From Zygnema circumcarinatum (Eukaryota; Streptophyta; Zygnematophyceae; Zygnematales; Zygnemataceae), in the NCBI GenBank assembly GCA_037447605.1, contig CM074810.1, positions 2,911,368 through 2,970,439 of the forward strand: a DNA stretch of 59,072 bases, given 5' to 3'. The notes under the pieces are model-generated. The model had not been told where the DNA came from. It ran no database searches and saw only the letters and a program-made list of their open reading frames with translations. Positions 45,134-55,040 of the stretch are shown here, piece by piece; position 1 is the first letter of the stretch, and each line of letters opens with the position of its first letter. A program made the translations under genes and the position numbers.

Positions 45134-45342
45134 ATGGATCAAGGAATTATTCATCTCTATCTTTATCATCTAGGGTTGACTCCAGAAGATAAAGAGTGGA
45201 GCGCATTTGATGATCCCTCTTATCTAGTGATGAAGAATGGATGTATTATAGGAGATGAAGAGCTTAAAAGGACAATATTTGCAACAGAAACGATAATTGA
45301 AGATGAAGAGGAACAAAGACGCAACATGCCTATCAAGCCAAG
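45134..45342 (+). CDS. Repeat-borne 70-codon exon, copy A
   Basis: The open exon from MDQGIIHLYLYH to RRNMPIKPR ends at a GTATGT donor (45343). Copy B at 46382-46590 has exactly the same length and donor and is about 85% identical in protein, with most differences conservative. This points to selection on a coding exon when the module was active. The function is unknown. The sequence is acidic and contains ELKRxIFA and EDEEEQRR motifs. Confidence 0.5.
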
Positions 45343-45439
45343 GTATGTTAAAAATGTATTTTTCTTTCAAAGTATGTGCATTTTATGTCACTTTTTTTGA
45401 AGAATTATTGAATTAAGGGTTTTCCTTTTATTTTTTTGC

Positions 45440-45808
45440 ATGGCAACTACAACTCAAAGCCACTTATTAGTTTCTGGGGTAGAGAGGTTACGCCCAAAAT
45501 CTACGAAGGCATCATACCGCCCCAAAATAAAACAATTTGTTGCTAAGTGTGAATCAGAGGGTTGGAGGCCAGTTCCACATTCAGAAAGAGTGGCAGCATT
45601 TTTATTTTGGAGATTAGACAATGGCATTATGAATGCAGGTCCTTTTATCTCAAGCACTTTGTCTAATAGTATTTTTGCATTGCAACATGCCCAAAAAACT
45701 ATTGACTTTATAACACATGATCATGTATCTTTGGGTGTAAAAGTAAGTGAAAACTTGCAAGTGAAGTATATGGTGGAGATGATGGCCTGCTCTACCGATG
45801 AAAGATGA
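45440..45808 (+). CDS. Tyrosine-recombinase-like N-terminal domain ORF (partial)
   Basis: The 122-aa ORF contains RPKSTKASYRPKIKQFVAKC, then SERVAAFLFWRL and a helical continuation. This resembles the SAM-like core-binding domain of tyrosine recombinases such as Cryptons and related plant repeats. The frame stops (TGA at 45806) before any catalytic R-H-R-Y region, and none is visible downstream, so the copy is truncated. It probably follows the 45134-45342 exon through an intron whose acceptor I could not decide. Confidence 0.45.
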   Translation: MATTTQSHLLVSGVERLRPKSTKASYRPKIKQFVAKCESEGWRPVPHSERVAAFLFWRLDNGIMNAGPFISSTLSNSIFALQHAQKTIDFITHDHVSLGVKVSENLQVKYMVEMMACSTDER

Positions 45809-46381
45809 CTTAGGCAAGTTATCTTTTTGTTTTCTACTTTTTGCTTTTTGCTTTCTACGACGTGGCAACTGGCACCGCGGTGACCGCGCGCTTGGCCGGC
45901 GTCGCTCGTTCGGGCACTGCGCCGTACCTGGGAGGACGCTGCGGGGCGGGTGGGTGGCGGGGGGGCCGAGAGCTGCAGCATTGCTAATCGTGGCGATCGA
46001 CGGCGGGGAGGGGGGGAGCCTAGCTGCAGGCGGTGCGCAGTTTGGTAGATCTAGAATTTGATCTCTGCTAGAGGTACATCGGGTCCTTACGCCTGCTCGC
46101 CGCTGCTTGCCCACTGCCCATTGAATTTGAACATTGTGTCTTGGTACCGAGAGGTCTAGAGTTTGATCTTTGTTGGAGGCGTGTTTGCTACACAGCCCGA
46201 GCGAGCGAGGGAGGCCCTGCTTACTTGCGCAGAGCGATGTGTGGCGGCCGCGCCCCTTCCCCCCCCTTACGCATTACCACCGCATGTGCTACAGGTACGC
46301 CTCTATCCATCTTTTTTTCTATCCATCTTTTTTTCTATCCATCCATTTATGGTTTACTTACCTCTTTCTTTTATTGCAGAA

Positions 46382-46590
46382 ATGGATCCAAGAATTCCTC
46401 ATCTCTATCTTCATCATCTAAGGTTGAGTCCAGAAGACGAAGAGTGGAGCGTATTTGATCATCCCTCTTATCTAGTGATGAAAAATGGATGTATTGTAGG
46501 AGATGAAGAGCTTAAAAGGATGATATTTGCAGCAAAAACGACTATTGAAGATGAAAAGGAACAAAGACGCAACATGCCTATCAAGCCAAA
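46382..46590 (+). pseudogene. Repeat-borne 70-codon exon, copy B
   Basis: A second copy of the 45134 exon (MDPRIPHLYLHH to RRNMPIKPK) with the same GTATGT donor. The duplicated block spans about 46075-46670 and aligns with 44790-45425, including the tRNA-like upstream sequence. The recombinase-like second ORF is absent after it; Copia sequence follows at about 46680. Confidence 0.6.
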
Positions 46591-46679
46591 GTATGTTAAA
46601 AATGTATTTTTCTTTCAAAGTATGTATATCTATGTCACTCTTTTTGAAGAATTATTGAATTAAGGGTTTTCTTTAAGAC

Positions 46680-48542
46680 CAATGTTAAGGACAACTGCCC
46701 AGCACAGGCCATAAAGGAGGCACGTCGTACAAATCCGAAGATTCTCTCTGCCAACTAGCTTTCCCAACTTAGCAGCCCCCTTTAATTTGGCCCTTTTACT
46801 TTTGTCCACATCTTACCTTGTTGTATAGTTGATGTGGACACCTACTCTCACTATTTTGCCTGCCTACTCGATCTTGCCACTACCACCACCCACCGTACCA
46901 CCTCCATCCATAGGCCCATTTTTTCCCACTGGCTTCCTATCCACGGTCACCCTCTCGCCTCCTCCTAACGTCATCTATGGCAAACCATAGCCAAGTTTTG
47001 GCTTGCTTTTGTGGCTACGGATCCTTTTGGGTACAATCCTTTACTCCTTTATTTCACTTGGCTCATTGACTTAAGCGCCTCCCACCACTTAACTTTTCAC
47101 TTCGACTAGTTTTCGTGGATTTCTCATTTATCTATCCCTTAACTAATTTTTTAAGGGATAATCGTTCCTTGACTGGGACCTATGTTAGCTAGGTATCTAC
47201 TTTGATTGACGGCCAGCGCTTTGTCATTTATGATGTTTATTTAATCTTTTGGCTAGCTAAAAATCTGTTTTCTGTAGGCGCTATCCTCACTTTAGGCATT
47301 TCAACAATTTTTAACCAAAGAAGAGTTATCTTTTTTACTCTAGAGGGCGTTGTTGGGCACAGGCGCAACAAAGGTCAACTATTTTCTCTCACCATATTTT
47401 TTACCACTCTTGGACAAACTCACCTTCATAGCACTGACCAGTCCCTTACTTTTGCTCGGTGGCACCTTCGTTTTGGCCATCTTGTTGAGAGTAGTCTCAA
47501 GGCTCTAGGCAAGGGATTAGCATTGAGCTTAGACTCATTTTCTAGTGAAAAATTGGATTTTTGTTTTGAGTGTGTTGAAGGCAAAATGACTCGCTTACCT
47601 TTCCCCTCTTAACTCTACCCTTGTCTTGGAACCCTTAGGGCTCATTCATTCTGATATTTGCGGACCTATACGGGATGTAAGTCTTGGTGGTGCCTCTTAC
47701 TTTGTCACTTTTATCGATTGTGCGACACATTTTACTCATGTTTTCCTTATGAGTCTGTGTTTTCTCTCGCTTCCAAGAATTCAAGGCCCTTGCTGAGAAC
47801 CTTTTAAATTGTAGCATTGATACTTTTCGCATTGACGATGGGGGTCACGCGTTCAAAGTACCTCCACCTTCATGGCATCACTCATCAGACTACAACTCCT
47901 TATACTCAACAAAATGGAATTGCTGAACGATTTAATCACACGATTCTTGACATGGCTTGCTCAATGCTTCATTTTGCCGAACTCCCAATGTCCTTTTGGG
48001 CATAGGCCATTTCTACTGTCACCTACCTTCGCAACCTTTTTTCCACCTTTGCTCTCCCTCACAACACTCTTTTTGAAGCCTGGATGGGTAGCAAACCAAA
48101 TGTCTCTCACCTCCACATTTTTGGCTGCGAAGCGTGGTACAAGGACCTCGTCCAATCCTATGGCAAGTGGGGCCCACGGGCCATTCGTGGGATCTTCCTC
48201 GGTTACGCACATACCTCCAAGGCTTACCGAATCTGGTGTTGCGCCACAAATCGCATTGTACTTTCCCGTGGCGTTGCCTTCAATGAAGCCCCCCTCTTGG
48301 CGCAGCTTACTCCCCCAACGGCCGCGCCACCTGTTTCTATTCCCCCCTTTCCTGAATCCACTCTCCCTCCGGCTGTTCCCTCTCCCTTTGTGACCATTGA
48401 TTTCAATTCCCCTGCCCAGCGCCCCCCCATCCCGGATGCTGCCCCTCCGGCCGCTGCTCCCTCGGCCGGTGCTCCCCCTCTCCCTTCACCTGGCGCTCCC
48501 TTCACCTCGCCCATAACCTCACTCTCTCTGTGTGTGATCTGA
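46680..48542 (+). mobile_element. Second, truncated Copia copy (protease to integrase)
   Basis: The copy is colinear with the first Copia from the gag/protease linker (VKDNCPAQ..) through WLIDLSASHHL, the integrase (RWHLRFGHL), QQNGIAERFNHTILD and the PHNTLFEAWMGSKP / HIFGCEAW region to a Pro-rich linker (FVTIDFNSPAQ). It ends at about 48540 with no RT. There are many frameshifts and a protease change (DSGA to DLSA). Because it retains the segment lost from copy 1, it serves as the reference for the virus-like insertion. Confidence 0.85.
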
Positions 48543-49138
48543 TCTCTCACACGGAGGCGACCTACTGCCGCGACCCTCGGTCGACAAGCAAGGGGCGGGG
48601 CTGGCTCGGCTTTGGTTCGGCATACGTTCGGGCGACCATCCTGGTTTTGAAAAAGGAAAAGGAAAAAGAAAATGCTATATTGCCCCTAATTTTGTCTACA
48701 CATAGACCTTTTTTCGCCGAGCAGATTTTAGAATAGACAAAAAAGGATTTAAAAACGGAAAATGCTTTTTTCACACCTCTTTGGAAACGATACACACCTT
48801 GTTTCGGCGGGCAGATTTTATTTCACAATCCGCTCGGAGCGGAAGATCCGTCCGCCACGAGATCGTTCGCGGGTGTCCGTCCTTCTCACCTGCGTTCAAT
48901 CTCCGCCGTCGACAGAATTCGCAGATCGCACCACGGCAGATCACCGTTCGATCTGCAGACGAGCTTTGCACCGGCGAATGGCACACGCCCACGTGTCCAA
49001 CCCAAGCCGGCTCAAAGGCCCGTACAAATGTGGGTACGGTCACAGCTTCGAGGAAAGGCAAAATACCGTACATTGAGAGCCTGGCCAATCACGATATGCC
49101 ACTTGTCCCATTCTATGACGTGGCAGATTATCGCTAGT
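48543..49138. other. Unassigned spacer
   Basis: A short duplicated phrase (gccgagcagattttagaatag near 48715 and gcgggcagattttatttc near 48810) is the only structure noted. No gene is visible. Confidence 0.4.
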
Positions 49139-49993
49139 GGGTGCGGACACCGGGTAGGGTTGGGGGCACGGTCCCCCTCCGACCCGTGCCCAGGGGCACG
49201 TGCCCCCCCCCCCCCCTTGGGGGGGGCATGCCCCTTTTTCGTGCCCCGTGACGTGACTGCATTGAGCAATTCAAATCGGCCACAAAAAGACAGACGGGAA
49301 ACTTTCATTGAACTCGCGATGGCGAGGCCATCAAATGTAAATGGACAAAGGCAAAATGTGGAACCACGAAGGACTGGTCACAAAGGACCAAAACACAATA
49401 ACACGAAGCTAGGAGCGGAAAACTACGCCTAGGCACAACAACGCAGCCCTAGAAGCAGCCGCGAAGGTCACCGATATGAGGCATGTCGCGAGGAGGGAGC
49501 GGCGGAAGTCCACCAACACGATCACCAACAACTGCAGCACGCCGAAGAAGCGTAGAAGCGAGGCAACGCTGAAAACGCCACAAAAAGAATATAATATTTT
49601 AAAAACGGTACGGATTAAGGTACGGAAAGTACAGATATATGTACTAAACGTACGGATCAAGGTACAAATGTACGGGAAAATATGAAAAGTACGGACAGTA
49701 CTCAACACAACAATCGTCACCGGCCCGGGCCCGGTCGTACGAGGTAAGCGTCACGTGACAGGGGGCACGGGGGGGCACGAAATATATGGGGAAAATTTTT
49801 GGAGGCGTGCCCCGGGCACGGACGGTCAAAAATGGGGGGCATGCCCCCCCCCCGGGCATGCCCGTGCCCCCGTGCCCCCAACCCTAACACCGGGACATCC
49901 CGGGAGGTCACCCATCCCAATACTGTTCCGGCCCACAGGCACTTAGCGGCGGAGTTCAGATGGGAGGCGTAGGAGCCTAGGTATGATTGCATC
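49139..49993 (-). rRNA. 5S rRNA copy, split by a hAT-type element (probable pseudogene)
   Basis: On the minus strand, 49993-49887 reads as plant 5S rRNA: GATGCAATCATACC, CCATCTGAACTCCGC, TAAGTGCCTG-TGGGC, AGTATTGGGATGGGTGACC and TCCCGGGATGTC. The missing 3' end (CCGCACCC) lies across the inserted element at 49146-49139. Joined length is about 115 nt. The box A region (cgctaagtgcctg) deviates from the usual agttaagcgtgc, and there is no tandem 5S array, so it is a decayed or dispersed copy. Confidence 0.8.
49155..49886. mobile_element. hAT-type non-autonomous element
   Basis: The terminal inverted repeat TAGGGTTGGGGGCACGG is at both ends. A perfect 8-bp target duplication ACACCGGG lies at 49147-49154 and 49887-49894, diagnostic for hAT. 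It is 732 bp with C- and G-rich subterminal tracts and no transposase. It carries a copy of the dispersed gcctcgccat repeat (49300-49400). Confidence 0.88.
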
Positions 49994-50019
49994 ACAACAA
50001 TCTATGTAGGGAACAAACT

Positions 50020-50220
50020 TTCATTGAACTCGCGATGGCGAGGCCATGTCGTTCAATCTAATACGAAGGAAAGGAAAGGCAAACTTTAGTTCATGTCGAG
50101 ACAATCTATGTCGTTTTATTGTGTTTCGGTCCGTTGTGACCAGTCCTTCGTGGTTCCACATTTTGCTTTTGTCAATGTACATTTGATGGCCTCGCCATCC
50201 CGAGTTCAATAAAAGTTTCC
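50020..50220. repeat. Inverted pair of the gcctcgccat dispersed repeat
   Basis: The phrases ttcattgaactcgcgatggcgaggccat (50010-50046) and tggcctcgccatcccgagttcaata (50186-50210) form an inverted pair about 140 bp apart. This matches the arrangement inside the hAT element at 49290-49400. Confidence 0.6.
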
Positions 50221-50339
50221 CCCATCTATGTCCAATGTCAACATTGATTGTTACTGCATACAAGTCTATCACGCGCCGAGTCTGATTGTTCGTACAATGC
50301 TGGTTTGTCGTATTCTATGACCGGAGAGTCGCGGCAGCA

Positions 50340-50510
50340 GGTCGCCTCGAATGGTCACAGCTGGCGCTTGCTGAATGGCTCTTACAATGCTACTGCCACG
50401 TCGCTCGTCGTGATTGGGTGGCTCTCAATTACAAGATACCCTTGACAGAATCAAAAGCAATGATAATATGCCACGTGTAACACGTGACATTCTCGGATTG
50501 GTCCGATCTT
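50340..50510. repeat. Inverted copy of the 35690-35925 repeat
   Basis: Reverse complement of the dispersed block at 35690-35925, about 75% identical by eye. The flanking 50511-51036 shows no gene. Confidence 0.6.
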
Positions 50511-51038
50511 CCTCACGCCTACCAGCTGTTCCTGGAGGGCGTAGCCATTGCTGCAGTTTAGTTGCGTTGAACGGGCATACACTTAGCACCGTTACAGTCT
50601 CAGTTCACGTCCCGGTTCAACTGTGTCAAGCACCCTCGTTGTATATCGCGATATTATCGCGCGTATTGGTACCGCCTATAGGTCGATAGCCTTGCCGACC
50701 AAACATGGGCCCTTGTTCGTTTGATGAGTGGCCACGGACCCCATTTCATGAGCGCGAGGATGGGTCTTGGAGGAGGTGCAGGGAAGTGTGAGAGCAAGTT
50801 GTTGTTGTTGTCTAGGCACTCGTGTTGAACAAGTTTGAATGAGCAAACCCGATCTAGCTAGAAGTTTTCATTGATGAGCAGATGTTGATGGATTCTTTCA
50901 TGTTGTTTGGGTGTTTTCAAAGTGTGCTCAAAGCACTAGAGCAATGTTGGAGCACAAGTTATACAGCAACAACAAGTTGTACAACTTCATGCTCTTTATG
51001 TCTCATTAAAGACTTTCAGAAATGGCGAAGGTGCATTA

Positions 51039-51523
51039 CAGTCTAATCACGTTATAGTGACACTGTTTATAAGAACAGCATGGATATACTGGCTTTTTTT
51101 CCGGGAACGGAATTGCACCACTGCAGATCCTGCGCCAGTAGTGACGCCATTACGGATATAATGACGTTGAAAAACCCTGATTGTTACTATATATTCAAAA
51201 TGTCGATATTATCCACCCACGTATTGGAATATGCGTTACAAATATATTTACGACCGTACACATTATCGACTAATATCGTCAGATACCGACTTGACCGTAC
51301 ATATCAAGTTGTCCGTACACATGCTCACTAGGGTTCGTACACACCTACCCACGTGACGACTGCCCAAAAAGTACAATGTACGGTATCAAAGTCGTACGGA
51401 TATACCGCAAAAACATATGTAATAACATTGTTACTATAAATGTGAAATGACAAACGGGTCATTACCGATATAGTGACACAAATGTGTGGGGACCGACATG
51501 GACACTATAACGTGATTAGACTG
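51039..51523. mobile_element. Tigger/pogo-derived MITE
   Basis: A 485-bp element with inverted repeats CAGTCTAATCACGTTATAGTG at both ends, flanked by TA (51037-51038, 51524-51525). The left 160 bp match the right end of the neighbouring transposase-bearing element in reverse, and the right 130 bp match its left end, so it is an internal-deletion derivative of the same family. Confidence 0.9.
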
Positions 51524-51843
51524 TACTATTGAAAATCTGAATGCCTTTGCTAACAAGACGAGGCTGCAAATAGCAGATTCGCCTATCAAGTTTCAAAACC
51601 GTAAAATTAATTGATTAGTTTCTTAGACCTTTGTGATGTGCAAGCATGTTTGAAGTCACAATAACTTCAACCCTGATTCGAATTCTTATATAGAAACATC
51701 ACATTCCTTCACTCTTCATCTTTTTTAAGCATTGCATGGAGCTCGCAGATCTCCGAATGGAAATTTCAAAAAGTAAAAAGTGAAAAAGTTGGAGTCACTT
51801 GAAAGAAAATGGAATGAGTCCACAAAATCTGATTTTAATACTA

Positions 51844-54130
51844 CAGTGTACTCTAGTTATAGTGACCATATCGGTCCCCACATATTTGTGTCACTATATC
51901 CATTTGTCACTTCATATATATAGCGACAATGTTATTACAGATGTTTCTCACTGTAGACCAGCACACGCATGTACACAAACTAATACAAAGCTTCTTCAAC
52001 AGTGCAAAACCGACAAAGTAAACATCACGAGAACTCTTTCAAGTACTCATGTAATATCTCAACACACTTGAGACACATAAAAATCAGGTGACAAACTATT
52101 GCTGTATGGTGGTTTGCCTGACACGGGACAAGTTTGCAACTGTGGTTTTTGTAATTTGACCCTGAATCTTTGATATCCAAAGCTGCATTTCAGCAGGGTA
52201 CAATGGCTCGTCTTGTACGAACTGCAGCAGTTTGGCAGCGCATAAACGAGCTTCTTGCAGGGATACGGGTATAGGTTGTACTTCGTTTGCTTCCAATACA
52301 CCCTCACAGTCACTCTCTTCCTCATCAGTATCCTCACTATTCAGTGGCTCAATTGGCGCACCCATAACAGCCTCTAACAGCTCCTCATCCGTCCATTGTG
52401 CCTCAGTCTGGTTAGGCTCACACTCCAAATACTCCTCCACAGGCATGGCCAAGTCGCCCAGCTGCAGTGATGCAATCAGCTGCTCAAGTTCTGCAGCAGA
52501 CGCAGCATCACTCCTGCCACATAACCTTTCATCTGCATTGGCAAGGTCGGTGTTCCAAGGTTGAGGGAGGATGTTCACCTTCCGCCAACAGTTCCTAATA
52601 GTCTGTGAGTCCATACCCTCCCAGACTTCACAGCTCCATATGATAGCCTGTTTGATGTTGCACAACAACTTCCCCAAATCTACAGAAGCAACCCCCTGTG
52701 CTGCTTCCATTTCAGCGTCCATTTGCTCTAGCAACCAGCTCACTAATCGCTTCTTGTAGCCCATTTTGAAGGCAGCAATAATGCCACCGGCAAGAGGTTG
52801 GACCACAGAGGTGGTGTTTGGTGGCAGAAAAAGGACAATAATGTTGGATAGTTCCAACGTTTTGAAGCTGCCCAGGGTGCCCTTTGTGCAACCAATCCCG
52901 GTGATGGCATGCCTAGCAGCGTTGTCCATCAATATGATCACCTGCAACAAGGACAAGCAAAATATTAGCTAAGGTGTGACGGCAAAGCCCAGCAACACAG
53001 CATAGTACAACAAACCCACCTTGCGCTTTTTCTCAGCAAACTCGTTGTTGACTTGCTTGAGCCACTTGGTGAAGATAGTGCTGGTCATCCAAGCAGTATT
53101 GTTGCTCTCGTATACCACAAAAGCAGTAGGTTCCCAAGTCTTGCCAAAGCAACGAGGCTTTGCAGACTTTCCTATGAAGACAAGCTTCAGCTTCTCCGTG
53201 CCAGTGACATTCACACACAGCCCAAGGGTGACCCTATCCTTCTGCTTCTTCCTGCCTCTTGGTTGGTTCAGTGCCAAAGTCCGAGTTGGTGTTGCTCTGT
53301 AGTACAGCCTAGTTTCGTCAAAGTTGAAGACGTCTTCAGGTGAATACTTTTGCAGGAGTATACCTGACAGTTCAGACAAAGCCTGTTGCACCCTAGCCTC
53401 ATCCGTGTCTCTAGACTCCCCGTGGTGCGCATAACTGCTTATGCCGTGACGCTGTTTGAAGCGCTGCAGCCAACCGGGAGTTAGGTCAAGTTCCCCCAAC
53501 CCTGGAAGTTTTCCTGCCAATGACTTCGCCTTTCCCAGCATAGCAGCATCAGATAGTTCAGCACGGTTAGCTACGGCTTGCTGAAACCACAGAAATAAGG
53601 CCTTTTCAAGCTGAGGATATTTTGCACCACGCAGCTTCTTGGAAGTCACATTTTGAGTGTCAAGCTGCTCCCACTTAGCTGAGTCTTTGAGGATATTGAT
53701 GAGTGTAGGACGAGCGATGGTTATGTCAAGTTTAGAGTTGACAAGACCGAGAAAGTTTTCTTGCTTCAAAGTGGGATTTTCCTTGCGCAAGTCACAAATA
53801 GCCTTTTTCGTTTGCACAGACAGTTGCACACGCTTGTGTTTGGGCTTTGGTGCGTCCATATTGCTCGATTGTAAGCTGTTTTGCGTTGCAGAATGCCGAC
53901 ACAACACCCTGGACGGCGTTTGTATGTTGTTGGCCGGGCGCAGAATTTGAATAGATTTTGAATATATAGTAACAATCAGGGCTTTTCAATAGTCATTATA
54001 TCCGTAATGACGTCACTACTGGCGCTGGCGTAGGATCTGCAGTGGTGCAATTCCGTTCCCGAAAAAAACGTCAGTATATCCATTTTGTCATTATAAACAT
54101 AACTTCTGTCACTATAACGCGAGCACACTG
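51844..54130 (-). mobile_element. Pogo/Tigger DNA transposon, full length
   Basis: The inverted repeats (CAGTGTACTCTAGTTATAGTGAC at the left, CAGTGTGCTCGCGTTATAGTGAC at the right in reverse) are flanked by TA (51842-51843, 54131-54132). The 2287-bp element encloses one two-exon transposase gene. TA duplication and CAGT ends are standard for Tc1/mariner-pogo. Confidence 0.9.
52096..53859 (-). CDS. Pogo/Tigger-type transposase (CENP-B HTH + DDE_1)
   Basis: Two exons, 53859-53020 and 52941-52096, join in phase 0 across a 78-bp intron (AAG|GTGGGT ... TTGCAG|GTG), giving 561 aa. I chose Met 53859 (MDAPKPKHKR) over the upstream 53907 Met because it directly precedes the CENP-B-type psq helix-turn-helix (VQTKKAICDLR...NPTLKQ). 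A second CENP-B HTH follows (about residues 65-150, ALFLWFQQA, GWLQRFKQRHGI). The DDE domain shows FNFDETRLYYR (first Asp) and IILMDNAARH (second Asp), then LPPNTTSVVQPL. The third catalytic Asp, normally QPLDxG, is Ala here (codon GCC), so the enzyme is probably inactive. The acidic C-terminal tail is typical of Tigger-like proteins. There are no stops or frameshifts. Confidence 0.9.
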
Positions 54131-54132
54131 TA

Positions 54133-55040
54133 TTATTATGAGAGGTATAACCAGTATGAATTTCAAAGCACTGCAACTCCTGAACTTAGAAATGACAGAA
54201 AGGGAAATATTTGGAAAAATGCTGAAAAACTTCCGACAAATTCCTGCAACGATACAGCCATAGTCAGAACCCAGAAACAAAGAAATATGCTGAAAAAGAA
54301 GCTCCATGTTTTGGTTGAATGACTCATATATCAAAAGCCAGCACTATTTTTTTCAGCACTTATTTTTTGTGGTGCTTCAATCGACATCATGCAAGAAAGG
54401 AGGGCTTCCTCTGCCAACCTTAGCGAACTGCTGCGAAGAGCAATGCGAGTACTTGGAAAGGATTTCACTGCCCTCATTTCACATGCTTTATTTGTAAAGT
54501 GAAAGCAAGCAGAACGGGAAAGCGAGAGGGTGCGAAGGGGTGCAGGCTCGGGGGTGAGAGAAAAGGAAGCGGCAATTTAGCTTAGGGTTGACAGAAAGTT
54601 GGATGCTCAGGATTCATTGGTTTGAATGGGGGAGGGAAGGTGGGAAGTGAGGGAGGGAAGGGGAGTGTAAGGAGAGCGGGAGGGATGGGGGGGAAGGGAG
54701 GCAGGGTGGGAGAAGGACGGGAGGTAAGAAGGCGGGGAGAGAGAGGGCTGTGGGAGGGGAAGAGGGTGGGAGAGAGGGAGAGGAGGAAGTGCGGGGAAGG
54801 GATGTAGGGCGGGAAGGCGGTTGAGAGAGTGAGGGTACGGAACAAAGGGCGGAGGGAGGGAGGGGGGGAGGGGAGGAGCGGCCAATCAGAGTGACGGACG
54901 AGCGAGCGATGAGCACTCGTTTCATTTTTAGGGTTTCTCCTCCGACATTTTCAGGGTTGTAAAATTTAGGAGTGGAGCGCGCATGTGTGAGAGCGACAAC
55001 GAGAGATAGTGAGAGCGAGAAGCGGCGAAGGGGTGCAGCC
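54133..55040. other. Upstream region of the ABCG7-like gene
   Basis: Contains a GGGA/GAGG-rich tract (54600-54880) and telobox-like tttagggtttctcc motifs (54928, 54955) close to the start codon, a common promoter feature of plant genes. No gene is visible. An in-frame upstream ATG at 54972 is a less likely start. Confidence 0.5.

Larger units (their letters stand above)
44495..46045. mobile_element. Inverted-repeat-flanked module with recombinase-like ORF
   Basis: The sequence 44495-44700 (gtcgatcgccacaatcgg..., ggtacggtgcagcgctcg, ccaagcacgcggtcacc) is present in reverse complement at 45850-46045 (about 75% identical by eye). Between them lie an exon-like ORF starting ATG 45134 and a 122-codon ORF (45440-45808). 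The pair of about 200-bp inverted repeats around coding sequence suggests a DNA transposon, but no target duplication could be fixed. Confidence 0.5.

Noticed and set aside
54972-55040. Upstream in-frame ATG as the ABCG7-like start
   Set aside because: It adds a short Arg/Glu-rich leader; the ATG at 55041 gives the hydrophobic MAP-type N-terminus known for the family.
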